Shown in pieces: positions 43,755 through 52,545 of a stretch of 64,000 nucleotides of DNA. Source of the DNA: Bradyrhizobium macuxiense (GTDB taxonomy: Bacteria > Pseudomonadota > Alphaproteobacteria > Rhizobiales > Xanthobacteraceae); NCBI RefSeq assembly GCF_007993935.1, contig NZ_VITY01000003.1, positions 1 to 64,000 of the forward strand. Direction: 5' to 3'. Within the stretch, counting starts at the first letter, position 1. The number at the start of each line of letters is the position of its first letter. The notes under the pieces are model-generated. The model was not told the DNA's origin, made no database searches, and saw nothing but the letters and a program-made list of their open reading frames with translations. The translations under genes were made by a program, and so were the position numbers.

Positions 43755-46405
43755 TGTCGAGGGCGCTGGCATTTGGCCTGGCCCTGGTCACAGCCAGCCT
43801 GTCCGCATCGTCGGCGCGCCCAGCGGATATCCGGCCGCTGCCGTATCCGTTTGGGCACATGATCACGTTCTCGAGCGATGTCGACTACCAGGCGCCATGG
43901 CACGGCAATTCGATTCATCGCTATCTCAATGAAGAACTCGGGCTGCCGATCACGGACAGCTTCTGGATCAGCAGCACGACCGGCGCCGACGATGTCAGCG
44001 CGCTTTTTCGGTCCTATCAGGGCCTGAGCACGCAGCCGTCGCGCGTCGATGGGCATTCGGTCTACGGGCTCTTGCTCCGCCAGTGGCACCGCGGAAACAT
44101 CGATACGATCCATTCGTGGAGCGACGACATGGTTCCGCAGTACCGTCACGTCTTGCCGGAGCCGCAGCCGCTTTCCGCAACTGGGATTGCGCTGGATCTG
44201 ACCGCGACCGGAGACTGGATGGCTGCGTTCGAGGCGTTGGGCGGTCGGGGCTCGCGCGGATATCAGCAATTGCGGATGATATTCGATCGGGAGCCGCCGA
44301 AAGACCTCGTCGTCGAGGCGCGGTTCGCCGATGGCAAGGCCTACGTATTCTCCAAGGAGATGACAAGCCGATTCCGGAGCGTCGGTACGACGCCGTCGTT
44401 CGACAATGCTTCGGTCACCATCGTGTTGAACGAGCCCTGGCCGACGGGGCCCATGCCGGCGAGGGATCCGCCGTTTCCGGCGTTGTCGGCGCTGCAAATC
44501 AAGGCGAGTTCGTGCGCGCCGTCCTGCGCCGTCAAGCTCATCGCCATCGAGCGCGACAACTTCAGCCGCTGGTCGGTGCTGGCGCAGAAGCCGGCTCTTG
44601 AGGCCCTGAACATCCGTCCCACGGTGCTTACCTCCCATGGAGGTCACACCTACCATCCGGACTTTGAAGGTCCCGGGGAGCATTATCGTCGCGACTTCAA
44701 TTTCGGCGACGTGCGGCTCGAGTCGATCGGTCTTGCAGGACAAGCGGGGACGCACGGCTATTACGCCGACATTCTCAGGGAGCTGGGCTTCAGGAGCGTG
44801 ACATCGATCATGAACGGGGATCGGAACGAGGCGTGGTCCTGGCACCTGCCAGTTCCTGCCGTGACGTCCATCTACCCCGGCTTTTACGCACTTTCGAAAA
44901 CCCACGCTCTATTCGGAGACGCCCAAGATTCCCTCGCGGATACCGAAGCGCGGCTCGCCGCTCTCCAATCCACTGCGGCGGGTTTCAAGCTGGAGCCCTA
45001 TGTCTGCACGGTCAGCATCTATTGCCGCGCTTCTTCCCAGGGGTCGGTGGCTGGCGCGGAAATCGCTCTCGACCACCACCTCATCGAGAAGGGGGTTCAC
45101 GTCGAGCACCAGTGGTACATTCATTTCGGCACGGTGCGGTACGATCCGACATTCACGGCGACGCCTGAAGCGCCGTTTCCGGCCGTAACGATGGATACGT
45201 TTCGCGACCTGTCGCGCGACTATTACAACCCGGCGGGCGACTTGCCGGAAAGTCGTCGTGTCTGGGTCCCGGCTGGTGCGGTCTGGGCGAACTACCGGAT
45301 CATGCGCGACAAGATCCCCGAACACGTTGCGGTTGATGCCGCAACCTCCGAGATCAACATTACCCCGTTCGCGGACCCCGTCTTGGGGCAGAATTTGCCG
45401 GATGCGAGAGCCGGCACGCGGGACCTCCATGGCATCACGATTTACGTGCCCCACGCGGAGCATGCGACCGTCAAGCTCGACGGTAAGCAGCTGACGACCT
45501 TCACGCGCAATCCGGCAGACTCAACCGGACGAGAGTCGATCACGATCGTGGACGACGACACGCCGGCGACGGTCTTCAATCGATTGCCGCCGGACCGGGC
45601 GGGCAAGCTCGAGGTCGCGAACGCCGACTACAGCTGGCAGACATTGTCGGATCGGACGGCGGAGGCGCCTCCGGCCTACGCCAGGCTGGTTGCGACATCA
45701 CGCGAGGCGACGCTCAAGTTCTCGCCGAGCGATCTGCAGTTCTTCAACGTCACCCATCTGTCCTGGTCGTACCGCATCCGCAGGGATGATGGGACGGCGC
45801 CGCGCGGGCGTCTTGCGGTGATCTGGCATATGGGAGAGGGCGCGACCGTGGCTGTTGCGGAGGGAGCCGGGTCTTCCCTGCCGCAGGGCGCGGACACCGG
45901 GCGATGGGTGCCATCGGTTGCCAGGGACGGGCAGTGGCACACGGCCACCTTTGCGCAGCATGATTTTCTCTGGGCGCCCGGCTACGAGAAGTGGCGCGCG
46001 CAACCCTTGGTTCTTGGCGAGATCCGGTCGGTCGAAATCAAGCTGGTCGATGCCGCACCGGGCGACATTCTTGAGATCGGTGCGATGCAGGGCCTGCGTC
46101 CGAGCGGAAATGCGGTTGATTCCGAACATCGACTTCTTCTTGCTGGCCGTGTTCTGGCATCATCGGGACAGCCGCAACAGGGTGTCGAGATGACCGCGCG
46201 GATGGAAGACGGGACGGTGCGCACCACGGCGACGGACGCGAGCGGCTATTATGTCTTCGGGCGGATCGAGCGTGGCGCGATCGTCGCGGTCACCGCGCGG
46301 ACAGCCGCCGGCATCTGTGCGCCTCGCCGCGGCGATGCGATCGAGCTGCGGCAGAACGAAGCCGAGCTCGACATCGACCTCGGGCGCTGCAACCAGCTCA
46401 ACTGA
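43751..46405 (+). CDS. Large exported protein, deacetylase-like N-terminus and carboxypeptidase-regulatory-like C-terminus
   Basis: An 884-residue protein with a signal peptide (about 1-24, SSARPAD). The N-terminal 400 residues suggest a NodB-type barrel: GHMITFSSDVDYQAP (metal Asp pair), LTSHGGHTYHPD and HGYYADILRELGFRSVTS; the catalytic set is plausible but not textbook. The central part is a beta-sandwich, and the last 90 residues are a CNA-B/carboxypeptidase-regulatory repeat (LLAGRVLASSGQPQQGVEMTARM, GYYVFGRI). Coupled by a 4-base overlap to the SGNH-like gene, so both likely modify the same surface glycan. Confidence 0.6.
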   Translation: MMSRALAFGLALVTASLSASSARPADIRPLPYPFGHMITFSSDVDYQAPWHGNSIHRYLNEELGLPITDSFWISSTTGADDVSALFRSYQGLSTQPSRVDGHSVYGLLLRQWHRGNIDTIHSWSDDMVPQYRHVLPEPQPLSATGIALDLTATGDWMAAFEALGGRGSRGYQQLRMIFDREPPKDLVVEARFADGKAYVFSKEMTSRFRSVGTTPSFDNASVTIVLNEPWPTGPMPARDPPFPALSALQIKASSCAPSCAVKLIAIERDNFSRWSVLAQKPALEALNIRPTVLTSHGGHTYHPDFEGPGEHYRRDFNFGDVRLESIGLAGQAGTHGYYADILRELGFRSVTSIMNGDRNEAWSWHLPVPAVTSIYPGFYALSKTHALFGDAQDSLADTEARLAALQSTAAGFKLEPYVCTVSIYCRASSQGSVAGAEIALDHHLIEKGVHVEHQWYIHFGTVRYDPTFTATPEAPFPAVTMDTFRDLSRDYYNPAGDLPESRRVWVPAGAVWANYRIMRDKIPEHVAVDAATSEINITPFADPVLGQNLPDARAGTRDLHGITIYVPHAEHATVKLDGKQLTTFTRNPADSTGRESITIVDDDTPATVFNRLPPDRAGKLEVANADYSWQTLSDRTAEAPPAYARLVATSREATLKFSPSDLQFFNVTHLSWSYRIRRDDGTAPRGRLAVIWHMGEGATVAVAEGAGSSLPQGADTGRWVPSVARDGQWHTATFAQHDFLWAPGYEKWRAQPLVLGEIRSVEIKLVDAAPGDILEIGAMQGLRPSGNAVDSEHRLLLAGRVLASSGQPQQGVEMTARMEDGTVRTTATDASGYYVFGRIERGAIVAVTARTAAGICAPRRGDAIELRQNEAELDIDLGRCNQLN

Positions 46406-46579
46406 ACGGGTGCGATAGTCGTTGCACCTGCGGCACCCGTGTGCGGCAGGGGTAGTGGCGCGCTCGGAGAGATCGCAACTTCAGATGTAAACAATTGTAA
46501 ATCCGCCGTTTTTCAGTTCGATCCCAGGACGAGTGTTGATTTGAGTGGTTGGGCGCTGCGCTATCGGTTCCGCAGTCAG

Positions 46580-46588
46580 TTATCCACA
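46580..46588 (+). promoter_or_regulatory. DnaA-box-like site
   Basis: TTATCCACA is an exact match to the DnaA-box consensus. Only one exact copy was noticed in this spacer, so its significance is modest; it lies about 1 kb upstream of the island's primase gene. Confidence 0.35.
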
Positions 46589-46860
46589 GCCTGATTTGGC
46601 AAGCCCAAAGCCACCGAAGTCCCCTCACGCGCTGCTTGAGGTAGCAACAAGCTAACTTGAAACTCAGGATTAGCACTCTCGTAATCGGCGACCGTAAGGA
46701 AAACTGACGATTATCGGAAATGCTATGAGCAGCGGACATTTTGCACTGCCGCTGTATTGGTGCCGGGGGCGATCTAGCATCGCATTTCTGACGTTCAACC
46801 ACCGTTTGCAGAAATCATTGATCGGGGACGGGCTCCGGAATTGGAAGCGCTGCGTTCGCT

Positions 46861-46923
46861 TTGCAACCTGCGCGTTCGTTATCGTCCAGAATGCGATTAT
46901 GTCGTGCCTTGTTGCAACCTGCG
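46861..46923. repeat. Direct repeat pair TTGCAACCTGCG
   Basis: Two exact 12-base copies (46861-46872 and 46912-46923), 51 bases apart start to start, just before the excisionase-like gene. They could be recombinase or excisionase arm sites. Confidence 0.4.
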
Positions 46924-46970
46924 AACCAGCATCTGATCAGTGATCCACGGGACGGCCACAGAGGCGGCGG

Positions 46971-46987
46971 TTCACGATCGTAGTGAA
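46971..46987 (+). promoter_or_regulatory. Inverted repeat TTCAC-N7-GTGAA before the HTH gene
   Basis: TTCAC-GATCGTA-GTGAA lies 30 bases before the start at 47018, at the position expected for a promoter operator. Autoregulation by the small HTH protein is plausible (inference). Confidence 0.4.
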
Positions 46988-47017
46988 TATGATTTGAGAA
47001 AAAAGGAGATGGTTCAA

Positions 47018-47233
47018 ATGCAGGAGAAGACTGCGAGCAAGCGTCTGGTGCTTCCGCGTGAGGCCCGTTCGCGCATACCGTGCGGCAACACGAAATTGTA
47101 CGGCTTGATCAACGAAGGTCGGATCGTCGCATACAAGAACGGTCGCCGAACGATGATCGATCTTGATAGCATCGAGGCATACCACGCTTCGCTGCCGCGT
47201 ATCGCTCCGAAGCCGAAGGTCATGTCTAAGTAG
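47018..47233 (+). CDS. Excisionase/AlpA-like small HTH protein
   Basis: A 71-residue protein with a MerR/excisionase-type HTH: VLPREARSRIPCGNTKLYGLINEGRIVAYKNGRRTMIDLDSIEAYHAS is typical of the HTH_17 family (residues about 11-58). It likely binds att DNA or acts as an island regulator. Start 47018 was preferred because AAAAGGAG ends nine bases before it; ATG 47009 would sit directly on the ribosome site. It is the first gene of the island. Confidence 0.72.
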   Translation: MQEKTASKRLVLPREARSRIPCGNTKLYGLINEGRIVAYKNGRRTMIDLDSIEAYHASLPRIAPKPKVMSK

Positions 47234-47482
47234 GTGGTTCCCGATGCCCGCGACCTTCAACATCAGCGCCCACGTTTTTGATCCCGCTTAGGGCGGTCCC
47301 CGCGTGGCATCACGAGGGCGACGCCACGATACGGGCGATCAACGACGCGGCGTAACCGCAGACAAGCCGTGCCCCAATTCAATATTCAAGACCAGTGTCG
47401 GGCGGCTGAGCGCCCGCGCCCGCCGCACGGGCTGTAACAGCACCGTGCGGCGACCAGAGAACCAGAGAACAGAGAGCAAAAA
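47234..47482. other. Spacer between the HTH gene and the primase region
   Basis: About 250 bases. A 60-residue open frame on the plus strand (47304-47486) is Arg-rich, lacks a ribosome site and is not believed. GAGAACCAGAGAACAGAGAG near 47457 is a purine-rich leader before the small ORF at 47483. Confidence 0.4.
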
Positions 47483-47614
47483 ATGAAACCGTTTCGCAAA
47501 GGGATCAACGAACAGTGTTCGCCAGCGAAGGCGAGCCTGTTGACCAAGGTCAAGTCCAATGCATGCCAATGCGCCGCCTGGCGGCTCTGCGTCGCCTATC
47601 GCTTGTACGCCTGA
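47483..47614 (+). CDS. Possible 43-residue leader peptide overlapping the primase gene
   Basis: ATG 47483 follows a purine-rich GAGAGCAAAA leader and encodes MKPFRKGINEQCSPAKASLL and so on, a basic peptide with four Cys, ending at TGA 47612-47614. It overlaps the first 56 bases of the primase frame, so it could couple translation to the primase or simply be a better-initiated upstream ORF. No homologue recalled. Confidence 0.3.
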   Translation: MKPFRKGINEQCSPAKASLLTKVKSNACQCAAWRLCVAYRLYA

Positions 47615-50342
47615 TACCAAGTGCCTCACGATCGATTTTCTCAAGACATTGTTCGCTCATACGACCCAGCCCGTCTACGTTTGCAGTTTCACGAATGAGC
47701 GCATCGAGGGCGCCGAGCGTCACGTGATGACGCGCAAGCCGATCGAGATCGAAGCGTTCAAATCCCAATGGGACATCGCAGGGCGCGGGATGTTCTTCGC
47801 GGTCGGCACCGTCAAAGGCAACAAGCGCCACAAGCCGACGATCGCAGAAACGATCGGGCTTCATGCCGACATCGACTTCGACAAGGTCGACGGGACGCCG
47901 GACCTTGCCAAAGTGTTGCGGCAAATTTCCCGGCTTCGCTATCCGCCGTCCGCCATCGTCAAGAGTGGCGGCGGCGTGCATCTGTACTATCTGTTCAAGG
48001 AAGCGATCGACACGCAAGGCGTCGCCGGTGACGTGAGCAACATCGACCGCATCGAGGCCGCGCTTCGCCAGTTGGCCGACATCGTCGCCGGTGATCTCGC
48101 CGTGTGTGAGGTCTCGCGCGTGCTGCGCTTGCCGGGGTCGCACAATACCAAGCGTGATGAGCGCATGCCGGTTGAAGTGCTCGAACTGCACGGCGATCGG
48201 CGCTATGAACTCGACGACCTCGAAGAGTGGTTTGCCGAGCAGTCGCCGGTGATGCTGCGCAAGTCACGTGAGGCGGCGAAGCCCGCTGGTGAAATCGACT
48301 TGTTGGCCGAGTATGCCGAGAAGCACGGCTTCAAAGCGCCGATCGATGTCGAGAAGAGGCTCGCTGACATGATGTTCATGGGCGGGGACGACAGCAGCGT
48401 GCATCAGACACAGCTCTCGGTGACGGCGTCGCTGCTCAATCGCGGCATGCTTGTCGATGATGTCGTGCCCTATGTGCTTGAAGCGACGCGGCGGGCGGCT
48501 GGCGAGTATGCGAGCCGTTGGAACTGGCGTCGGGAAGAGCGTAAGGTTCGCCGCATGTGTGAAACTTGGATCGAAAAGCATCCGCAGAAGGAGGACAAAA
48601 AGGAAGAGTATGCTCAGCGCGTGGCGGTTGAAAAGTATATCAGCGAGCGGAAGATCGAATTTAAGACCATCGAGGGTGGTGCGGGTCGCGGCGAGGGCAG
48701 GCAAGTCGAGCGCGTGAGCACGGCGTCGCAGCAGAACGGCAAGGTCGTTGCGATGCCTGTCACCGTCACGAAACAGCAGCAGCATGAACTGCTTGGCCGA
48801 GCGGTGCTTGCTGGGCTCATCGGTGACAACGAGCGCCTGATCAACACCAAGAACGGCGCCTGGTTTTACTCGGCCGGCATCTGGGAATTGCGCACAGATA
48901 AACAGTGGCTCAATGTCCGCATCGAACAGGCATGTCGCCGTCTCAGCTTTAAGAATACCACCAAGCTGATCAACGATACGCGCAATTGGATTGAGCGTGA
49001 TCCCGACCTGTGGCGCGACGGCGAAATTCCCTGGGACCAGCATGGTAAGGTGCCGACGCGCTCCGGGCTGATCGACCCGCGCACCGGCACGCTTGAGCCG
49101 TGCAAGCCCGAACACTATGCGACTTGGCGCGTTGAGGTGGACTATAAGCCCGACGAGCCGTGCCCGTGGTGGTGCATGGCAATCAACGATATGTTCGGCG
49201 ATCGTGAGCCCGACGAGCGGGCTGCGCTGATCTCGACCGTTCAGGAATTGATGGGCACCGCGCTCATCGACAAGAAGCCGCGCGCACTATCGAAGGCGTG
49301 CGTGTTTTGGGGCAACGAGAACCGCGCCAAGTCGACCGTGCTCGATGTCGTCGCCGGGTTGTTCGGCGGCAATCCGATTGGCGCCTCCCTCACTGCGGTT
49401 GAAAGCCCGCACGGGCTGATGCCATTCGTGCGCCGCGCGCCTTGGATTTTGCATGAGGCGTTCGGCGGGCAGTGGCATCTCTCGGCGTCGGTCAAGTCCA
49501 TCGTCACGGCCGACCCCGTGATGATCAACGTCAAGAACGGCCCGATGCTCACGCAAGTGATCCGCTCGCCGATCTTCTGGGCGACCAATTTTCAGCCGCA
49601 GTTCAAGGAAGCAACGCGCGCGATCGTGAACCGCATGATCGTCATCGAGGTTACGCGAGAATTCGACGAGGCGAGGCCAATCGGCGCCGCCGCTGAGGCG
49701 GTCAAGCGCGGCTTCAGCAAGCCCGGCGAATTTGTCGTCGCGACCGAACTGCCGGGCGTCCTGAATTGGGCGCTGGCGGGCCTGCGGCGGGCGCTGGGGC
49801 GGGGGTCGATTGCGGCGACGGATAGCATCCGCGAAACGGCGGAGGCGATCCACCGCGACAGCAACCTCGTGGCGGGGTTTCTGCCGGACTGCGTCGAATT
49901 TGATCCGAAAGCGCGGATCAAGGTCGCAGACTTCTGCCTGGCATTCTCGGCGTGGTTCGTCGAGCAGAAGGGTGAGGACCGACGGCCGCCATCCAATGAC
50001 AGCATAAGGAAGGCGCTGAAGGCGGTCGGCGACGGCCGCATCGTGACCGAGCGCACCAAGACGAGCCGATACTACTGCGGCGTCGCGCTGAACAAGCTGG
50101 GGCTGCGCTACCATCAGTCGGCTTACGAGAGCCACATTTTCGAGGGGAAGACTGCCCTGACGAAGGCGCCAGGTAGCGATGTGAACTCCCTGATCCCGGC
50201 AGCCTGGGACGAAAGGGAGAGCATCATCGCGATGCGGGCGTATCACCAGCGCGTCACCGATGCCACCTCTGGCGTCACCGATCAGCGTAATGAACGGCGT
50301 GACCTGGCAGAGATCGTTGGCGAGGACGACGATGATGAGTGA
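47559..50342 (+). CDS. AEP-type primase-polymerase fused to a D5-like helicase
   Basis: A 927-residue island replication protein. The N-terminal primase has the catalytic acidic triad HADIDFD (Asp104, 106, 108) and SGGGVHLYY with His141, then RVLRLPGSHNTKR. The C-terminal half is a DUF5906/D5-like superfamily 3 helicase with GNENRAKST at 585-593. Here the usual Walker A Gly before Lys is Ala. VESPHGLMPFVRRAPWIL and RSPIFWATNFQPQF follow. It is likely the replication initiator. The exact start is uncertain because a small ORF overlaps it. Confidence 0.85.
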   Translation: MHANAPPGGSASPIACTPDTKCLTIDFLKTLFAHTTQPVYVCSFTNERIEGAERHVMTRKPIEIEAFKSQWDIAGRGMFFAVGTVKGNKRHKPTIAETIGLHADIDFDKVDGTPDLAKVLRQISRLRYPPSAIVKSGGGVHLYYLFKEAIDTQGVAGDVSNIDRIEAALRQLADIVAGDLAVCEVSRVLRLPGSHNTKRDERMPVEVLELHGDRRYELDDLEEWFAEQSPVMLRKSREAAKPAGEIDLLAEYAEKHGFKAPIDVEKRLADMMFMGGDDSSVHQTQLSVTASLLNRGMLVDDVVPYVLEATRRAAGEYASRWNWRREERKVRRMCETWIEKHPQKEDKKEEYAQRVAVEKYISERKIEFKTIEGGAGRGEGRQVERVSTASQQNGKVVAMPVTVTKQQQHELLGRAVLAGLIGDNERLINTKNGAWFYSAGIWELRTDKQWLNVRIEQACRRLSFKNTTKLINDTRNWIERDPDLWRDGEIPWDQHGKVPTRSGLIDPRTGTLEPCKPEHYATWRVEVDYKPDEPCPWWCMAINDMFGDREPDERAALISTVQELMGTALIDKKPRALSKACVFWGNENRAKSTVLDVVAGLFGGNPIGASLTAVESPHGLMPFVRRAPWILHEAFGGQWHLSASVKSIVTADPVMINVKNGPMLTQVIRSPIFWATNFQPQFKEATRAIVNRMIVIEVTREFDEARPIGAAAEAVKRGFSKPGEFVVATELPGVLNWALAGLRRALGRGSIAATDSIRETAEAIHRDSNLVAGFLPDCVEFDPKARIKVADFCLAFSAWFVEQKGEDRRPPSNDSIRKALKAVGDGRIVTERTKTSRYYCGVALNKLGLRYHQSAYESHIFEGKTALTKAPGSDVNSLIPAAWDERESIIAMRAYHQRVTDATSGVTDQRNERRDLAEIVGEDDDDE

Positions 50343-50570
50343 CGGGTGACGCGTCCAGCGCGGTCGAGCGCCGCGCGTCACCGAGCGCGTCACCGAGTTA
50401 ATTGTCTGTTCTGGTGCGGTTTTCTCTAGTTGATGACACGGGTGACGCCAATATCTGGCATTGGATAGAAAAGGAGGATGAAAGGAAGAAGTTGGAGAAA
50501 CAATGTTGCGGAACGGCTAGGTGTGTCGGAGTAGGGCGTTTACGGCGTCAACCGCGTCACGCGTCACCGA
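50251..50570. repeat. Iteron-like cluster of GCGTCACCGA repeats
   Basis: The decamer GCGTCACCGA occurs at 50251, 50272, 50375, 50387 and 50561, all in direct orientation. Two inverted copies of the octamer core (GGTGACGC) lie at 50345 and 50441. The first two lie inside the primase C-terminal codons (V-T-D), the rest in the following spacer. Clusters like this near a replication gene are often origins or autoregulatory sites. Confidence 0.5.
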
Positions 50571-50699
50571 AATCAGGTCGTCGAGGCACGGCGTCGCGGG
50601 TCCTTCCTGGCACCGGGGCAATGCGGGTCGCGCTTGCGCCCCCGGTATGACCAGTCCCAGCATTTTCTAAGACCGACAACAACGACAGGGAGTTTAGAT

Positions 50700-51176
50700 G
50701 TGAAACTGATCTCCGCATTCGGCGCCGCCGACATGCTGGAACTCGACCGGCAAACGGTCCGCCGCGCGTTGCGCCACGTTCGGCCGGACGGGCACGAGAA
50801 TAAGCAGCCCCGTTGGCGCCTGAAGACGATTATCGACGCCGTCGATCGACACTTCGGGCGGAATAGCGCCGCCGTGGCGCCCACTGCGACCGCTGCCCTG
50901 GACGCTCTCTTTGAGGCGTTCGATACCGGTTGTAAGCGCCTCGACGGCTTGCCGGACCTCGAAGCTCGGCGCCGCGAGGCGCGTCGGCTGATGGCGGCGC
51001 TGGTCGACCTGGATGCCGCTATGCGCTCCGGTGCCCGCGCATGCCGTGAGGATGAACTGCGGGCCGCGCTACGGTGCGACGAACACTTCCGGATTGCGAT
51101 GCGCAACTTCGAGCGGCCCTGCGGTTGGACGCAAGAGCAGTGCTGGGCCTTGTTGACCGAAGGTGCCGAGCAATGA
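50700..51176 (+). CDS. Small HTH-like island protein
   Basis: A 158-residue protein from GTG 50700 with GGGAG upstream. KLISAFGAADMLELDRQTVRRALRHVRPDG (about residues 2-31) has a helix-turn-helix character like phage terminase small subunits or DNA-binding island proteins. The rest is helical and Arg/Ala-rich. No certain family. Confidence 0.5.
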   Translation: MKLISAFGAADMLELDRQTVRRALRHVRPDGHENKQPRWRLKTIIDAVDRHFGRNSAAVAPTATAALDALFEAFDTGCKRLDGLPDLEARRREARRLMAALVDLDAAMRSGARACREDELRAALRCDEHFRIAMRNFERPCGWTQEQCWALLTEGAEQ

Positions 51177-51188
51177 ACGAGGAGGGGC

Positions 51189-51599
51189 ATGACTGATTTA
51201 AGAGATGACGACCCCGAGCATCTTGCGGAAATGTTGGAGGCGGCTGCTGCCATGGTTCGCCATCGGTCGAAGCGGCGCACTTGGATCGATCAATTCCGGA
51301 ACGATGAGGTGCTGGTCGCCTCAGCGGCTGCACTGGTGGCGGGGGTCGACCCCGAGACGATCCGACGATGGTGCGCCGCGACTGCCGATACGGATCGGCC
51401 CCTGGGATACCGGGTTGCCGATCTGTGGCTCGTCGATGCATTCGAGTTACTGCATCAGATCGAGAAGCGGCGCGATCTTCATGCACGCCGTAGGGTGGAA
51501 ACAGAATTGAAGGCATATTGGGCTGAGCGGGCGCAGGCGCGGCGGTCGCAGGGACTGTGCCTGGATGTGGTGACGAGACGCGAGGTCGAGGGGGCGTGA
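51189..51599 (+). CDS. Small helical island protein
   Basis: A 136-residue protein with a strong GAGGAGG before ATG 51189, 12 bases after the preceding stop, so operon-linked. DEVLVASAAALVAGVDPETIRRWCAATADTDRPLGYRVADLWLVD (about 39-83) looks like an HTH with a recognition helix TIRRWC. It is a conserved type seen in rhizobial islands; function unknown. Confidence 0.5.
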   Translation: MTDLRDDDPEHLAEMLEAAAAMVRHRSKRRTWIDQFRNDEVLVASAAALVAGVDPETIRRWCAATADTDRPLGYRVADLWLVDAFELLHQIEKRRDLHARRRVETELKAYWAERAQARRSQGLCLDVVTRREVEGA

Positions 51600-51727
51600 C
51601 GTCCGGTGTCTGCTTACTGGGGTCTAGCGGACTTTGGCGGAAGGTCCGGCGACTTCCGAGTGTGACCAAAGGCGGACATCGCCGGACCGATTTGCTAGGA
51701 TTAGCCTGACGGCTATTGGGATGCGGC

Positions 51728-52339
51728 ATGGTCTACAAGTTCGATCCGATGTACTTTAATGGCACCATCTTTGATCTTGATGATACGTGCGTGATGGCCA
51801 AAGGCTGGGCGCAATTGAGCAGTGACCGTATCCCAGCGTCCTACTTCCCAAAATCTCTTGTGTTCACCGCTGCTTCCGCGAAGCTGCCTGACATGTTTCA
51901 CATGTCCAGAGGCTTCTTTGTTTTCTCGGAACGAGCGCGGGTGGTGGTAGAGCACTGGGCACCTGGCCAGCTCGAATTTATTCCAGTCGCCTATCACGCA
52001 AAGCCCAAGGTTGCCGCCACACTCGACTTTGCGCACGCCTATTACTTTATCAACGTGCTCGGTCGTGCGCAGCGGATGCAATGGCGGAGCACTCCCTCAT
52101 ATAAAATCTACACGCGAGACGACGGCACCGAACTTTTTATGCCGTTGCCCGGCCTCGACAAGTGGGAGCTTCGAGAGCGAGCGCCCGGCGAACCTCTAAT
52201 CTGGCGGGACACGCCATGGCGGGATGGCAACAAAGAATACGGTTGTCAGAGCGACCCCTTCATAGAGGACATCCTTTGGCGTGAACTTGATGCAAATTTC
52301 CCCGATCAACTGCATGCGCTTCGCGTCGGAGGGGATTGA
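51728..52339 (+). CDS. Orphan immunity-like protein (Imm11/DUF1629-like)
   Basis: A 203-residue soluble protein, AT-richer than its neighbours. LPDMFHMSRGFFVFSERARVVVEHWAPGQLEFIPVAYHAK (around residues 57-96) fits the pattern of the Imm11/DUF1629 family (VSE-x-LE-x-PG-x-F-P), which protects against polymorphic toxins. The later YYFINVLGRAQ fits too. No toxin gene is adjacent, so it may be an orphan immunity gene gained by transfer. Family assignment is by remembered pattern only. Confidence 0.5.
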   Translation: MVYKFDPMYFNGTIFDLDDTCVMAKGWAQLSSDRIPASYFPKSLVFTAASAKLPDMFHMSRGFFVFSERARVVVEHWAPGQLEFIPVAYHAKPKVAATLDFAHAYYFINVLGRAQRMQWRSTPSYKIYTRDDGTELFMPLPGLDKWELRERAPGEPLIWRDTPWRDGNKEYGCQSDPFIEDILWRELDANFPDQLHALRVGGD

Positions 52340-52545
52340 CGGCGACTTCCGGTTTTGGCCCTTTGTCGAAGTCCTCGCCCCAGCTCGCAATGACCCGCTT
52401 CTAGGCGCAAAGCGGACGAGGTACCGAGTAACGCACGCTCGACAAACGCCCGAAATGCGGCCGATGCCACGACAACCTGCATCGAACGTGGCCCCCGCCA
52501 CACCGCCGATCTAGTAAGCAAAGTCGTGCGGCCTAAGCTACCTGA

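Larger units (their letters stand above)
46406..46970. other. Probable left border zone of the mobile island
   Basis: About 560 bases without a supported gene, more AT-rich than the DNA before it. An imperfect hairpin (CCTGCGGCAC with GTGTGCGGCAGG, around 46429-46450) probably terminates the preceding operon. TTATCCACA at 46580-46588 equals the DnaA-box consensus. The 12-mer TTGCAACCTGCG occurs twice, at 46861-46872 and 46912-46923, 51 bases apart. No tRNA gene or obvious att core was found. Confidence 0.45.

Noticed and set aside
46500..46560. GTTCGATCC looking like a tRNA T-loop
   Set aside because: No acceptor, D or anticodon stems could be paired around it.
46725..46943. 72-residue frame before the excisionase-like gene
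   Set aside because: Composition and lack of a ribosome site suggest spacer DNA.
47304..47486. 60-residue frame between the HTH gene and the primase
   Set aside because: Arg-rich random composition and no ribosome-binding site.
50402..50650. 82-residue frame after the primase gene
   Set aside because: It lies over the repeat cluster and has no domain; more likely non-coding origin-type DNA.
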